Shown here: one piece after another, positions 39,164-47,811 of the stretch
How the letters are laid out: each line of letters begins with the position of its first letter
Position numbering within the stretch: position 1 is the stretch's first letter
Source: Pseudomonas azotoformans
GTDB taxonomy: Bacteria > Pseudomonadota > Gammaproteobacteria > Pseudomonadales > Pseudomonadaceae
Direction of reading: 5' to 3'
Assembly: GCF_900103345.1 (NCBI RefSeq)
Contig: NZ_LT629702.1
Span: 2,418,001-2,482,000, forward strand
Length of the DNA: 64,000 nucleotides
Position numbers and translations under genes: made by a program
Notes under the pieces: model-generated
What the model saw: the letters and a program-made list of their open reading frames with translations, nothing else
Databases searched by the model: none
What the model was told of the DNA's origin: nothing

Positions 39164-41674
39164 ATGTCTTCTCTCTCCAGCAACAGGTCCGCGCGTGGCG
39201 CACTGCACTTAAAGACGCTGTCGCTGGCGATTGCCGCCAGCCTGCCCGTCTGGGCCATGGCGGACGAGGCCACGCAAACCTTCAACACGACATTCCTGCA
39301 GGGCTCGCAATCACCAGTCGACCTGCAACAATTGCTTTCGGCCAACAGCGTATTGCCGGGCAACTACCGCGTCGACCTGTACAGCAACGAAGTGCTGGTG
39401 GGCCGGCGCGACATCGACTTCAAGCACGACCGGCAAAACGACCGGGTCGAAGCCTGCCTGACCCTCGACTTGCTCAAGCAGTTGGGCATCGACATGGCGC
39501 GCCTGGAGGCCCAGGGCAAACTCGACCCGCAACATCCGCTGGCATGCTACCCACTGGCGCAACTGATCGAAGACGCCAGCGTGCGCTATGACAGCAGCCG
39601 CCTGCGCCTGTTGGCGAGTATTCCGCAGGTGGCCATGCAACGCGGCCTGCGCGGCTACGTCGACCCGCAGCTATGGGACGAAGGCGTGCCCGCCGCGTTC
39701 ATCAACTACCAGTTCAACAGCAGCCGCACCGCCGGCGACTACAACACGCGCATCGCGAACAACCTGGGTTTGCGCAACGGCATCAACCTGGGTGCCTGGC
39801 GCCTGCGCAACGAGTCGAACCTGAGTGGCGGCACCGGGCGCACGAACACCTACACCAGCAACCGGACCTATGTGCAACACGACGTGACGGCCATCAAGGG
39901 CCAGTTCAGTGCCGGTGAGATTTTTTCCGACACCGACCTGTTCGACAGCGTGCGCTATCGCGGGGTCAAGCTGGCCTCCGACGAAGGCATGCGGGCCGAC
40001 AGCGAGCGCGGCTATGCACCGGTGATCCGAGGCGTGGCGCAGACCAACGCGACGGTGGAAATCCGTCAGAACGACTACATCCTCTATACCGCCAACGTTG
40101 CGCCGGGGCCGTTCGAGATCAACGACATCTACCCCAGCGGCTCCAACGGTGACTTGCAGATCACCGTGATCGAGGCGGACGGCACCCGCCGTGTCACGAT
40201 GCAGGCGTTTTCCAGCTTGCCGATCATGGTGCGCGAGGGGCAAGTGAAGTACAGCCTCTCGGCGGGACGGTTCAACAGCAACACCGATGGCCTGGCAACC
40301 CCGCGCTTTCTGAGCGGCACCCTGGCGTATGGCTTGACCAGCAACCTCAGTGGCATCGTCGGCCTGCAAGCCGCAGAGGACTACAGCGCCCTGTCCCTCG
40401 GCGCCGGACGCAACACGACATGGGGCGCTGTGTCGCTGGATGCGACCCACTCATCGAGCAAAGCGCGTGGGCAAACCACCCAGGGCAGCAGCGTGCGCGC
40501 GTTGTACGCCAAGACCTTCGCCGGCACCGACACCAACTTCACCCTGGCCGCCTACCGCTACTCCACCGAGGGTTATCGCAGCTTCAGCGACCACGTCGAA
40601 GACATCAGCGAAAACCTCCGTGGGCGTAGCGGCCATTCGAAGACCCGCACCGACCTGACCATCAACCAGAGCCTGGGGCGCAACAGTACGTTCGGCAGCC
40701 TGTATTTGAACGCCAGCGACCAGCGCTACTGGAACCGTGGGGGCTCCCAGAGTTTTTCCGCTGGCTACACCAGCAACTGGGGCAACCTGAGCTACAACCT
40801 TGGCGTGACGCGTACCAAGCAGATTGTCACCTGGGGCGAACCGAGCAGCGACACCCAGGTGAACCTGTCCGTCTCTTTCCCACTGGGCAGCCAGGCACGG
40901 GCGCCGCGCGCGTTCGTGACCACCAGCCACCAGCACGGCAACACCACCACCCAGGCCGGCATCAACGGCTACGTCGCCGATACCAGCGATACGTTCTATT
41001 CGGTACAGGCCGGGCACAGCGACACCAGCGGCGATTCCGGCTCGGTCAACATCAACAGCCGCACCGCTATGGCGGATGTGAGCCTGGGCTACAGCCAGGG
41101 CCAGGGCTACAACTCGCAGAACCTCAACCTCGCCGGTTCCGTGGTGGCCCATGGCGGCGGGATCAACCTGGGGCAGACGGTCAGCGAAACCTTCGCACTG
41201 GCCGAGGTACCGGGGATTTCCGGGGCGAAGATCAGCAGCTACAGCGGCGTCGAAACGGGCTACAACGGCTACGCGGTGATCCCGAATGCTCAGCCTTACC
41301 GCGTCAACTGGGTCAGCCTGGATACCCGCGACCTGGGCGCTGACGTGGAAATCACCAACGCGACCCAGCAAGTGGTGCCACGCCGTGGCGCCGTGGTGGT
41401 CGCGCATTACAGCGGCACCACGGGGCGGCGGGTGTTGTTTGAGTTGATGGACGCGCAGCGCAAGCCACTGGGTTTTGGGGCTTCGCTGGAGGACTCGACT
41501 GGGAAGCAATTGGCGATTGCCGATCCGAATGGGAATGCGTTGGCATTGGTAGACCAGGACCAGGGGGCCCTGGTGATCAAGTGGGGGGAACACCGTTGCA
41601 GCGCTTCGTATGTGTTGCCACCACAGAACAAGGCACTGAATTATGAGCGGCAGGCATTGGTGTGCGGCCCTTGA
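39164..41674 (+). CDS. Outer-membrane fimbrial usher (CupD3-like)
   Basis: This 836-residue usher has a signal peptide (SLAIAASLPVWAMA), an N-terminal chaperone-binding domain (FNTTFLQ, LPGNYRVDLYSNEVLVGRRDI), a large beta-barrel with plug and C-terminal domains ending with HCSASYVLPPQNKALNYERQ. A CAGG site precedes the ATG at 39164. The gene closes the main fimbrial operon; the matching adhesin and second chaperone lie more than 9 kb upstream beyond the regulators, a rearranged order compared with cupD. Confidence 0.9.
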   Translation: MSSLSSNRSARGALHLKTLSLAIAASLPVWAMADEATQTFNTTFLQGSQSPVDLQQLLSANSVLPGNYRVDLYSNEVLVGRRDIDFKHDRQNDRVEACLTLDLLKQLGIDMARLEAQGKLDPQHPLACYPLAQLIEDASVRYDSSRLRLLASIPQVAMQRGLRGYVDPQLWDEGVPAAFINYQFNSSRTAGDYNTRIANNLGLRNGINLGAWRLRNESNLSGGTGRTNTYTSNRTYVQHDVTAIKGQFSAGEIFSDTDLFDSVRYRGVKLASDEGMRADSERGYAPVIRGVAQTNATVEIRQNDYILYTANVAPGPFEINDIYPSGSNGDLQITVIEADGTRRVTMQAFSSLPIMVREGQVKYSLSAGRFNSNTDGLATPRFLSGTLAYGLTSNLSGIVGLQAAEDYSALSLGAGRNTTWGAVSLDATHSSSKARGQTTQGSSVRALYAKTFAGTDTNFTLAAYRYSTEGYRSFSDHVEDISENLRGRSGHSKTRTDLTINQSLGRNSTFGSLYLNASDQRYWNRGGSQSFSAGYTSNWGNLSYNLGVTRTKQIVTWGEPSSDTQVNLSVSFPLGSQARAPRAFVTTSHQHGNTTTQAGINGYVADTSDTFYSVQAGHSDTSGDSGSVNINSRTAMADVSLGYSQGQGYNSQNLNLAGSVVAHGGGINLGQTVSETFALAEVPGISGAKISSYSGVETGYNGYAVIPNAQPYRVNWVSLDTRDLGADVEITNATQQVVPRRGAVVVAHYSGTTGRRVLFELMDAQRKPLGFGASLEDSTGKQLAIADPNGNALALVDQDQGALVIKWGEHRCSASYVLPPQNKALNYERQALVCGP

Positions 41675-41759
41675 TGGGATGAGAATGCTCAGGGTGGTGA
41701 GCCAACGCAGAATTGGGCTATGGTGCCGCCCACGCGCCCTTTACCACCGAGACTTCTGC

Positions 41760-42584
41760 ATGCGTAACCTGATCTTCGCCAGCCTGCTCCTGCTCGCGGG
41801 CTGCCAACAAACGCCGCCGGCCAATGACCAACTCGATGCCGTGCTCTGGACCCAGACCTCCATTGAGCATGAGCTGATCTACCGCCAACTCTTCGCCAAC
41901 GCCACCCGCCAACTCGACCTGGCCCTGGCCGATCCGACCTGGGACGCCCTGCCCTTTCCCCCACGCGACCTGAACGGTTTACCACCTGCGGTGGTGGTCG
42001 ATATCGATGAAACCCTGCTGGACAACGTACCGCTCAATGCCCGCGACGTGGTCAACAACCAGGTCTATTCCTACGACCGCTGGAACACCTGGGTCGACCA
42101 GGCCAAGGCCCAGGCGTTGCCCGGTGCGGTCGCCTTCCTGCAAGCAGCCCGGCAAAAAGGCATCAAGGTGTATTACCTGACCAACCGCGAACACAGCCAG
42201 GTCGCCGCCACAGTGAAAAACCTGCGCCTGCGCGGTTTCCCGGTGGAAAACGACGAACAAGTCCTGGCCGCCAGCACCCCCACCGGTCACTGCGAAAGCG
42301 CCGGTTACGGCAAGAACTGCCGCCGCCAATGGGTCGCCGCCCACGCACGGGTGTTATTGATGGCCGGTGACTCCCTGGGGGATTTCGTGCAGGCCGAGCA
42401 CAATACCGTCGCGGATCAACGCAAGGCGGTGGAGCCTTATGTGAACTGGCTGGGACAGCGCTGGTTCTTGCTGCCCAACCCGACCTATGGCAACTGGTAC
42501 AGCGCGCCGTATGGGGATGATGAGAAGTTGCCGTTCGAGCAAAAGCGCAAGCTCAAGCAACAGGCGTTGCAGTTGCAGGAGTAA
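41760..42584 (+). CDS. HAD-family acid phosphatase lipoprotein, e(P4)-like
   Basis: This 274-residue protein has a lipobox LLLAGC ending near residue 15 and the HAD catalytic motif VVVDIDETLLDN, plus Tyr/Asn segment YYLTNRE and the downstream LLMAGDSLGDF. This is the 5'-nucleotidase/lipoprotein e(P4) (class C acid phosphatase) family, which dephosphorylates nucleotides such as NMN at the outer membrane. It follows the usher gene by 85 bp on the same strand but has no clear functional tie to it. Confidence 0.85.
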   Translation: MRNLIFASLLLLAGCQQTPPANDQLDAVLWTQTSIEHELIYRQLFANATRQLDLALADPTWDALPFPPRDLNGLPPAVVVDIDETLLDNVPLNARDVVNNQVYSYDRWNTWVDQAKAQALPGAVAFLQAARQKGIKVYYLTNREHSQVAATVKNLRLRGFPVENDEQVLAASTPTGHCESAGYGKNCRRQWVAAHARVLLMAGDSLGDFVQAEHNTVADQRKAVEPYVNWLGQRWFLLPNPTYGNWYSAPYGDDEKLPFEQKRKLKQQALQLQE

Positions 42585-42656
42585 TCAGCCTTGGCTGGCC
42601 CACCGTCCTTGACGCCATAGGCCCACATCAGATTGACACAACAAGGTCATATGGAA

Positions 42657-43034
42657 ATGAAACGAGTACTTATCGCATCGCTCAGCGCTCTATCGCTCCT
42701 CCAACCGTCATTCTCTTCAGCGGATAACAGCAACGGGAAAACCCTCTTCACCCAGCGGTGTGCGATGTGCCACGGCGCCGATATCAAAGGCACAGGCCCA
42801 TTGGCCAACAAGAGCACCCCCCCGACACCTGACCTGACCACCGCCGCGTTCAAAAAACGCCTGAGTGACTACCCAGGCGTTATCGTCTCTTCAATCATCC
42901 TTCGCCCCAATGGCGACCTGATCCCGAGGACGTTGCGAGAGAACGGCGTGAAGCTAGCGCCGTTCGCGTGGAGGGTTGGCGACTTCCGCGATTTGAATCA
43001 ATACATGAGCGGTGTGATTGCCAAGACGCGTTGA
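42657..43034 (+). CDS. Small monohaem cytochrome c
   Basis: This 125-residue protein has a signal peptide (LIASLSALSLLQPSFSSA) and one haem-binding motif CAMCH in a class I cytochrome c fold, with a distal Met not obvious. Function unknown; perhaps an electron acceptor. The start at 42657 is favoured over 42651 by the AAGG spacing. It ends 3 bp before the convergent RidA gene, and no oxidase partner is adjacent. Confidence 0.78.
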   Translation: MKRVLIASLSALSLLQPSFSSADNSNGKTLFTQRCAMCHGADIKGTGPLANKSTPPTPDLTTAAFKKRLSDYPGVIVSSIILRPNGDLIPRTLRENGVKLAPFAWRVGDFRDLNQYMSGVIAKTR

Positions 43035-43037
43035 GTC

Positions 43038-43472
43038 TCACACCGCTCTTGCAGCGACCGCCTCCACTTCGATCAACGCCCCGGGCAACGGCAATGCAAC
43101 CACCTGCAACGCCGTTCGCGCCGGTTTGTTCGGCTGTTCCGGTGTACCAAAAAACTGCGTGTACCCCGCCTGCAAACCCGCGAAATCCAGCTTGCCGCCC
43201 GTTTCTTCGGCCCCTACCAGGAACACCCGTAGCTGCACGATATCGCCCAGGTCCAGGTCCTGCTGGCGCAGGATCTTGCGCAGCTTGTTGAACACCGACA
43301 CCGTCTGCACTTCGGTATTGCCATAGGCGGCCGGTGTGCCTGCCGGGGCGCTGGCATCGTGCAGGTCGGGCAAGGTGCCGCTGATGAAAATCAGGCTGGC
43401 GGATGGCGGCACCGTGACGGTCTGGGAAATCGGGAAGTCGCCGACGCTGGTACGTTGAATGCTGTCGCTCAT
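43038..43472 (-). CDS. RidA/YjgF family protein (second)
   Basis: This 144-residue RidA-family protein has SLIFISGTLPDLHD, VFNKLRKILRQQDLDLGDIVQLRVFLVG and the C-terminal GALIEVEAVAARAV with the usual glutamate. It is the last gene of the operon beginning with the TonB receptor, right after the FAD amine oxidase. It could hydrolyse the imine made by that oxidase. Confidence 0.82.
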   Translation of the reverse strand: MSDSIQRTSVGDFPISQTVTVPPSASLIFISGTLPDLHDASAPAGTPAAYGNTEVQTVSVFNKLRKILRQQDLDLGDIVQLRVFLVGAEETGGKLDFAGLQAGYTQFFGTPEQPNKPARTALQVVALPLPGALIEVEAVAARAV

Positions 43473-43537
43473 GATGAATCTCCTTCAATGATGCATGGTT
43501 CACTAAACCACCTTCAAAAACCGCTCGCCACTTTGGT

Positions 43538-45109
43538 CTAAGCCGCGATGTGTCGCTGTTGAATGACCCGCTCGGCCAGTTGCCCGACCACATGGCGCGC
43601 CGAGTTGGCCGCCGATTCCTGCCAGATACCCACGCCGCTTTGCACGAGCCCGTCGCCGGCGAAGTACACCCGGCCGTGGCCGGCTTCGAGCAAGGCGCTG
43701 GCGTCGGCCGGGAAATGTTCACGTTGCAACCATGGGCCTTCGCTGTAGGGAATCTGCTCCCAGGACACTGCCAGCGGGTTGCGCAGGTGTTTTGCATAGC
43801 CTGGGTGCAACAGTTCCACGGCCTCTTTGGAGGTCGCGTACTGTTTGTCGAAAGGCTGCGCGCCAAACACATCGGCCCCCTCCCCGGTCACATAGCCCGC
43901 CACCAGCAGGCCTTCGCGAGTGTTGAGGTCATTGCTCGGGTACCACAGCAGGCGCGCCGGGTGTTCGATCCACGACAGGCCGCCGTAGGTACGATAGTCG
44001 GTCTCCCAGAAGCGCGGCGACTGCCATGCCACTTTGGTCGCCTGGTCGTTGCGGGTGCTGAGCAAGGCGGCTTTGATCGGGTCGCTGAAGTCGGTGTCGA
44101 GTTTGGCCAGCAACGGCAGCGGCAACGTCGAGATCAGGTAGTCGGCGCGCACGACCTGCTCGAGGCCGCTGTGCTGGTCGTGATAAGTCACCGCCACGCC
44201 GTCTTCCAACTGGCGGATACGGCGCACCTGGGCGCCCACTTGTACATGGCCGCTGACACGCTGGTAGAAGGCCTCGGTGATGCGGTCCATGCCGCCGACC
44301 GGTTGAAACATGGTGGCGGAGAACTCCGGGAACTCCGTATGCAGCAATGCGCCCCACAGCTCAGGGTGCAGCAGTTGGTCCAGCGCCAACGGTCGGCGGC
44401 TGGCGGGCAAGGCGCCGGGGTGCGCAGGCGATTCCAGGTGCCCCGAACGGATCGTGCCTTCAAAGGCCAGCTCCTGGGACAGGTCGCCATACACCCGCAG
44501 GAACGCCAGCAAGCGCGTGCGCTCTTCACTGCTCAACAGATCATCGAGCGCATCACGCTGCACGGCTTTGGCGAGCAAGCCGGACAGGTGCCCGCGCGCA
44601 TCGTTGATCGCCTGGCCGACCGTGAATGCAGGCTTGCTCACGTCCGGCCGCACCTGGGCGCCATGACTGCTGTTGACCAGCACTTCCAGCGGTACACCCA
44701 GCTCGCTGCAATAGTCGAGAATCGTGCGGTGCTGGCTGGGAATTCGTGCCGGCCCGGCGTTGAAGTAATGCCCCGGATCGAACGCGGCGGTTTGCGTGCG
44801 GCCGTCCTTGTAGTCCACGCGGTCGCCGTTGCGGATCGTCCAGGTGCGGCCGCCCACCCGCTCACGGGCCTCCAGCACTTGCACCTCGAAGCCGGCGCGG
44901 GTCAGCTCCAGGGCCGTGACCAGCCCCGCGATCCCCGCCCCCAATACCAGCACACGCGTGCCCTGCCCCAGGCCTTCCTTGAGTTTCAACGGTTGCGGAC
45001 GGCGGTGTGACGACGGCCCCAGGCCCAATGCCGCCAACGCCTCCTTGACCGCCTGCTCGCCCCCTACCGCAGCAATGCTCGACAGCGCTTCACGTCGTGT
45101 CAGTCCCAT
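43538..45109 (-). CDS. FAD-dependent amine/L-amino acid oxidase
   Basis: This 523-residue flavin amine oxidase has an N-terminal stretch with TRREALSSIA that resembles but does not match a Tat signal, then the FAD Rossmann motif VLVLGAGIAGLVTALELTRAG, EARERVGGRTWTIR, the GGMDRITEAF segment and the C-terminal YFAGDGLV. It resembles the L-amino acid oxidase/tryptophan monooxygenase branch. It would make an imine, ammonia and peroxide from an amino acid or amine taken up by the neighbouring ABC transporter. Confidence 0.83.
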   Translation of the reverse strand: MGLTRREALSSIAAVGGEQAVKEALAALGLGPSSHRRPQPLKLKEGLGQGTRVLVLGAGIAGLVTALELTRAGFEVQVLEARERVGGRTWTIRNGDRVDYKDGRTQTAAFDPGHYFNAGPARIPSQHRTILDYCSELGVPLEVLVNSSHGAQVRPDVSKPAFTVGQAINDARGHLSGLLAKAVQRDALDDLLSSEERTRLLAFLRVYGDLSQELAFEGTIRSGHLESPAHPGALPASRRPLALDQLLHPELWGALLHTEFPEFSATMFQPVGGMDRITEAFYQRVSGHVQVGAQVRRIRQLEDGVAVTYHDQHSGLEQVVRADYLISTLPLPLLAKLDTDFSDPIKAALLSTRNDQATKVAWQSPRFWETDYRTYGGLSWIEHPARLLWYPSNDLNTREGLLVAGYVTGEGADVFGAQPFDKQYATSKEAVELLHPGYAKHLRNPLAVSWEQIPYSEGPWLQREHFPADASALLEAGHGRVYFAGDGLVQSGVGIWQESAANSARHVVGQLAERVIQQRHIAA

Positions 45110-45121
45110 GCTCGATGCTCC

Positions 45122-46045
45122 TTAATCCGGCAGGCCAGGAGGGTTGATCAGCGACGTGTCGACCCGCTCGATGTCCAGGCCCCAACGTTGCAACACTTGC
45201 TCGTATTGACCGCCGGCAATCGCGCCTTCCAGGGCGGTGTGGATCGGTTTGACCAGGCCGTTGTCCTTGCGCGTGGTCACCGCGATATCGGCCTTCAACG
45301 GCCAGCCACCATTCACCGTGCCGACGAGCTTGATACCGCCGGTGATTGCCGCCGAATAGGCATACACCGAGTTAGGCCCGAACAGCGCATCGCTGCGCCC
45401 GGACTGCACGGCCAACTGGGCGGCAGCCTGGTCGTCGAAGTATTGCAACAGCGCCGGCTTGCGCCCTTCCTTCTCGTTGGCCTCGTTCCAGGCCAGCAGG
45501 ACTTTTTCCTGGTTGGTGCCGGAACCGACGATGATCTTCAGCCCGGCGATGTCCGCCGCCTGCTTGATCTCGCTGATCGTGCTGGTGCTCTTCACGTAGA
45601 AGCCGAGCACATCCTGGCGGTAGGTGGCGAAGTCAAAGCGCTTCTTGCGCGCCTCGGTCACGGTGACGTTGCTGATCACCGCGTCGTACTTACCCGAGCT
45701 GACGCCCAGGGGCCAGTCCTCCCAACTGGTCTGCACCACATTGAGTTGCAGGCCCAAGCTATCGGCAACCAGCTGCGCGGTGTCGGCCTCGCTGCCGATG
45801 GTGGTCTTGTCGTCGCTGGCCAGCAGCGCCAGGGGCGGCCCGGCCACGCCGGACACGGCCACGGTGAACTTGCCCGGCTGGGCGAACTTGAAGCCCGGCG
45901 GGATCTGCGCGATGGCCGCCTCGTTACGTGGCACATGAATGCGCACGCGGTCTGGGCTGAGGTCGACCTGTTGCACGGCGAATGCGCTTTGCGCGGCGCT
46001 GACGGCAAGCGCCAGCAAGGCGACACGGGCAGTAGAGCTAAACAT
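45122..46045 (-). CDS. Amino acid ABC transporter substrate-binding protein
   Basis: This 307-residue solute-binding protein has a signal peptide (ALLALAVSAAQSAFA) and the family 3 pattern (GLQLNVVQTSWEDWPLGVSSGKYDAVISNVTVTEAR-type core). It binds polar amino acids or opine-like compounds in the periplasm. It is followed by the amine oxidase with a 12-bp gap and preceded by the ATPase. Confidence 0.83.
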   Translation of the reverse strand: MFSSTARVALLALAVSAAQSAFAVQQVDLSPDRVRIHVPRNEAAIAQIPPGFKFAQPGKFTVAVSGVAGPPLALLASDDKTTIGSEADTAQLVADSLGLQLNVVQTSWEDWPLGVSSGKYDAVISNVTVTEARKKRFDFATYRQDVLGFYVKSTSTISEIKQAADIAGLKIIVGSGTNQEKVLLAWNEANEKEGRKPALLQYFDDQAAAQLAVQSGRSDALFGPNSVYAYSAAITGGIKLVGTVNGGWPLKADIAVTTRKDNGLVKPIHTALEGAIAGGQYEQVLQRWGLDIERVDTSLINPPGLPD

Positions 46046-46063
46046 GGGCAGTCACTCCTTGAA

Positions 46064-46837
46064 CTAAAGCACCTTGCCGAGAAAGGCCACGGTGCGGGGA
46101 TGTCGCGGTTGGCGGAAAATCTGTTCGGGCGGGCCTTCTTCAATCAACTGGCCGTCGCAGAGAAACACCACGTGGTCGGCCACCTCGCGGGCAAAGCCGA
46201 TCTCGTGGGTGACGATCACCAGGGTCACGCCCAGTTGGGTCAGGCCCTTGATCACGTCGAGCACTTCGCCCACCAGCTCCGGGTCGAGGGCCGAGGTGGG
46301 TTCATCGAACAACAGCACCTTGGGGTCGAGCGCCAGGGCACGGGCGATGGCCACGCGCTGTTGCTGGCCGCCAGAGAGCTGGCGCGGGTAGGCATCGACC
46401 TTGTCCGCCAGGCCGACCTTGGCCAGCAGTTCGGCCGCCCTGGACTGGGCCTCGGCCTTGCTCCAGCGCTGGTGGGCCAGGGGTGCTTCGGCGATGTTTT
46501 CCCAGGCGGTGAGGTGCGGGAACAGGTTGAAGTTCTGGAACACGAAACCGACGTCGATGCGACGCTTGAGAATCTCGCGCTCTTTCAACTCATAGAGCAG
46601 GTCACCCTTGCGGCGATAACCGACGTATTCACCGTCGATGGTGATGTGCCCGCTGTCGATCTTCTCCAGGTGGTTGATGGTGCGCAGCAAGGTGGACTTG
46701 CCCGAGCCGGACGGCCCGAGGATCACCGTGACCTTGCCGGGGTCGATGGTCAGGTCGATGTCCTTGAGCACCTGCTGGTTGCCAAAGCGCTTGCCCACGC
46801 CCTGGATCTGGATGCGCCCGGCGCGTGCTTCAGCCAT
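46064..46837 (-). CDS. Amino acid ABC transporter ATP-binding protein
   Basis: This 257-residue ABC ATPase has Walker A GPSGSGKS, signature LSGGQQQR, Walker B VLLFDEPTSALDPE and switch His VTHE. It is of the GlnQ/HisP type. The start at 46837 overlaps the permease gene by 8 bp. Confidence 0.9.
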   Translation of the reverse strand: MAEARAGRIQIQGVGKRFGNQQVLKDIDLTIDPGKVTVILGPSGSGKSTLLRTINHLEKIDSGHITIDGEYVGYRRKGDLLYELKEREILKRRIDVGFVFQNFNLFPHLTAWENIAEAPLAHQRWSKAEAQSRAAELLAKVGLADKVDAYPRQLSGGQQQRVAIARALALDPKVLLFDEPTSALDPELVGEVLDVIKGLTQLGVTLVIVTHEIGFAREVADHVVFLCDGQLIEEGPPEQIFRQPRHPRTVAFLGKVL

Positions 46838-47795
46838 GGGTCTTCTCCTTGATCCAGCCGCGAATGCGTTGCAGCGGCGTGGGCGGCAGCACCCGTGCGG
46901 TGCCGCGTGCAAAGTGGCGTTCGACGTAGTACTGCGCGCTGGTCAGCACGGTGGTGATGATCAGGTACCACACCGTCGCCACGATCAGCAGCGGGATCAC
47001 CGCCTGGGTGCGGTTATAGATGACCTGCACGGTGTAGAACAGCTCCGGCAGGGCCAGCACGTAGACGATGGACGTGCCCTTGACCAGGCCGATGATCTCG
47101 TTGAAACCGGACGGCAGGATCGAGCGCAGCGCCTGGGGCAGGATGATCCGGAAGATACGGCGCGAGGCCGGCAGCCCCAAGGCTGCAGCGGCTTCGTGCT
47201 GGCCGGCATCCACACCGATCAGCCCGCCACGGATGATCTCCGCCGCATACGCCGCCTGCATCAGGCTCAAGCCCAGCACGGCCACGGTGAACTGACTGAG
47301 CACATCCACCGTCGACCACTCGGCGAACACCACGTCGGTGAACGGCACACCGAGCACGATGTGATCGTAGAGGTAGGCAAAGTTGTACAGGATGATCAGC
47401 ACCAGCAACGCCGGCATCGAACGGAAAAACCAGATGTAACCCCAGGCCAACGCCGCCATCAGCGGCGAACCCGACAGCCGCGCCAAGGCCAGCGCGGTGC
47501 CGAGGATGATGCTGAACAGCGTGCTCAGCAGGGTCAGCAACAGCGTCTGGCCGAGGCCGCGCAGCACCGACGGCGAAAAAAACCACTGGCCGAATACGCC
47601 CCACTCCCAGCGCGGGTTGCTGGCCAGGGAATGCACGATGGCCAGCAGCACCAGCGCCGCAAAGATCGACCCGGCCCAGCGCCAGGGATGCCGGGCGGGC
47701 ACCACCTGCAGGGCCTTGATCGGCGTGGAGAGACGGGCCTGGCGCAGCGGGCTGGGCGCATCAATCAGGTCATAGGGTTTGGCGACAATGGGCAT
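46830..47795 (-). CDS. Amino acid ABC transporter permease
   Basis: This 321-residue inner-membrane permease has about five helices and the EAA-type loop AALGLPASRRIFRIILPQ. It is of the HisM/GlnP type. The start at 47795 has a GAGGAG site. The TonB receptor gene ends 16 bp upstream. Confidence 0.9.
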   Translation of the reverse strand: MPIVAKPYDLIDAPSPLRQARLSTPIKALQVVPARHPWRWAGSIFAALVLLAIVHSLASNPRWEWGVFGQWFFSPSVLRGLGQTLLLTLLSTLFSIILGTALALARLSGSPLMAALAWGYIWFFRSMPALLVLIILYNFAYLYDHIVLGVPFTDVVFAEWSTVDVLSQFTVAVLGLSLMQAAYAAEIIRGGLIGVDAGQHEAAAALGLPASRRIFRIILPQALRSILPSGFNEIIGLVKGTSIVYVLALPELFYTVQVIYNRTQAVIPLLIVATVWYLIITTVLTSAQYYVERHFARGTARVLPPTPLQRIRGWIKEKTHG

Positions 47796-47811
47796 GGTGT
47801 ACTCCTCGGCC

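Noticed and set aside
43538..45109. Tat signal on the FAD amine oxidase (TRREALSSIA)
   Set aside because: The following region is not hydrophobic enough and contains charged residues, so export is not supported.
45188..46852. A 554-codon + strand open frame opposite the ABC transporter genes
   Set aside because: Shadow of the substrate-binding protein and ATPase genes; no domain, and biased composition.
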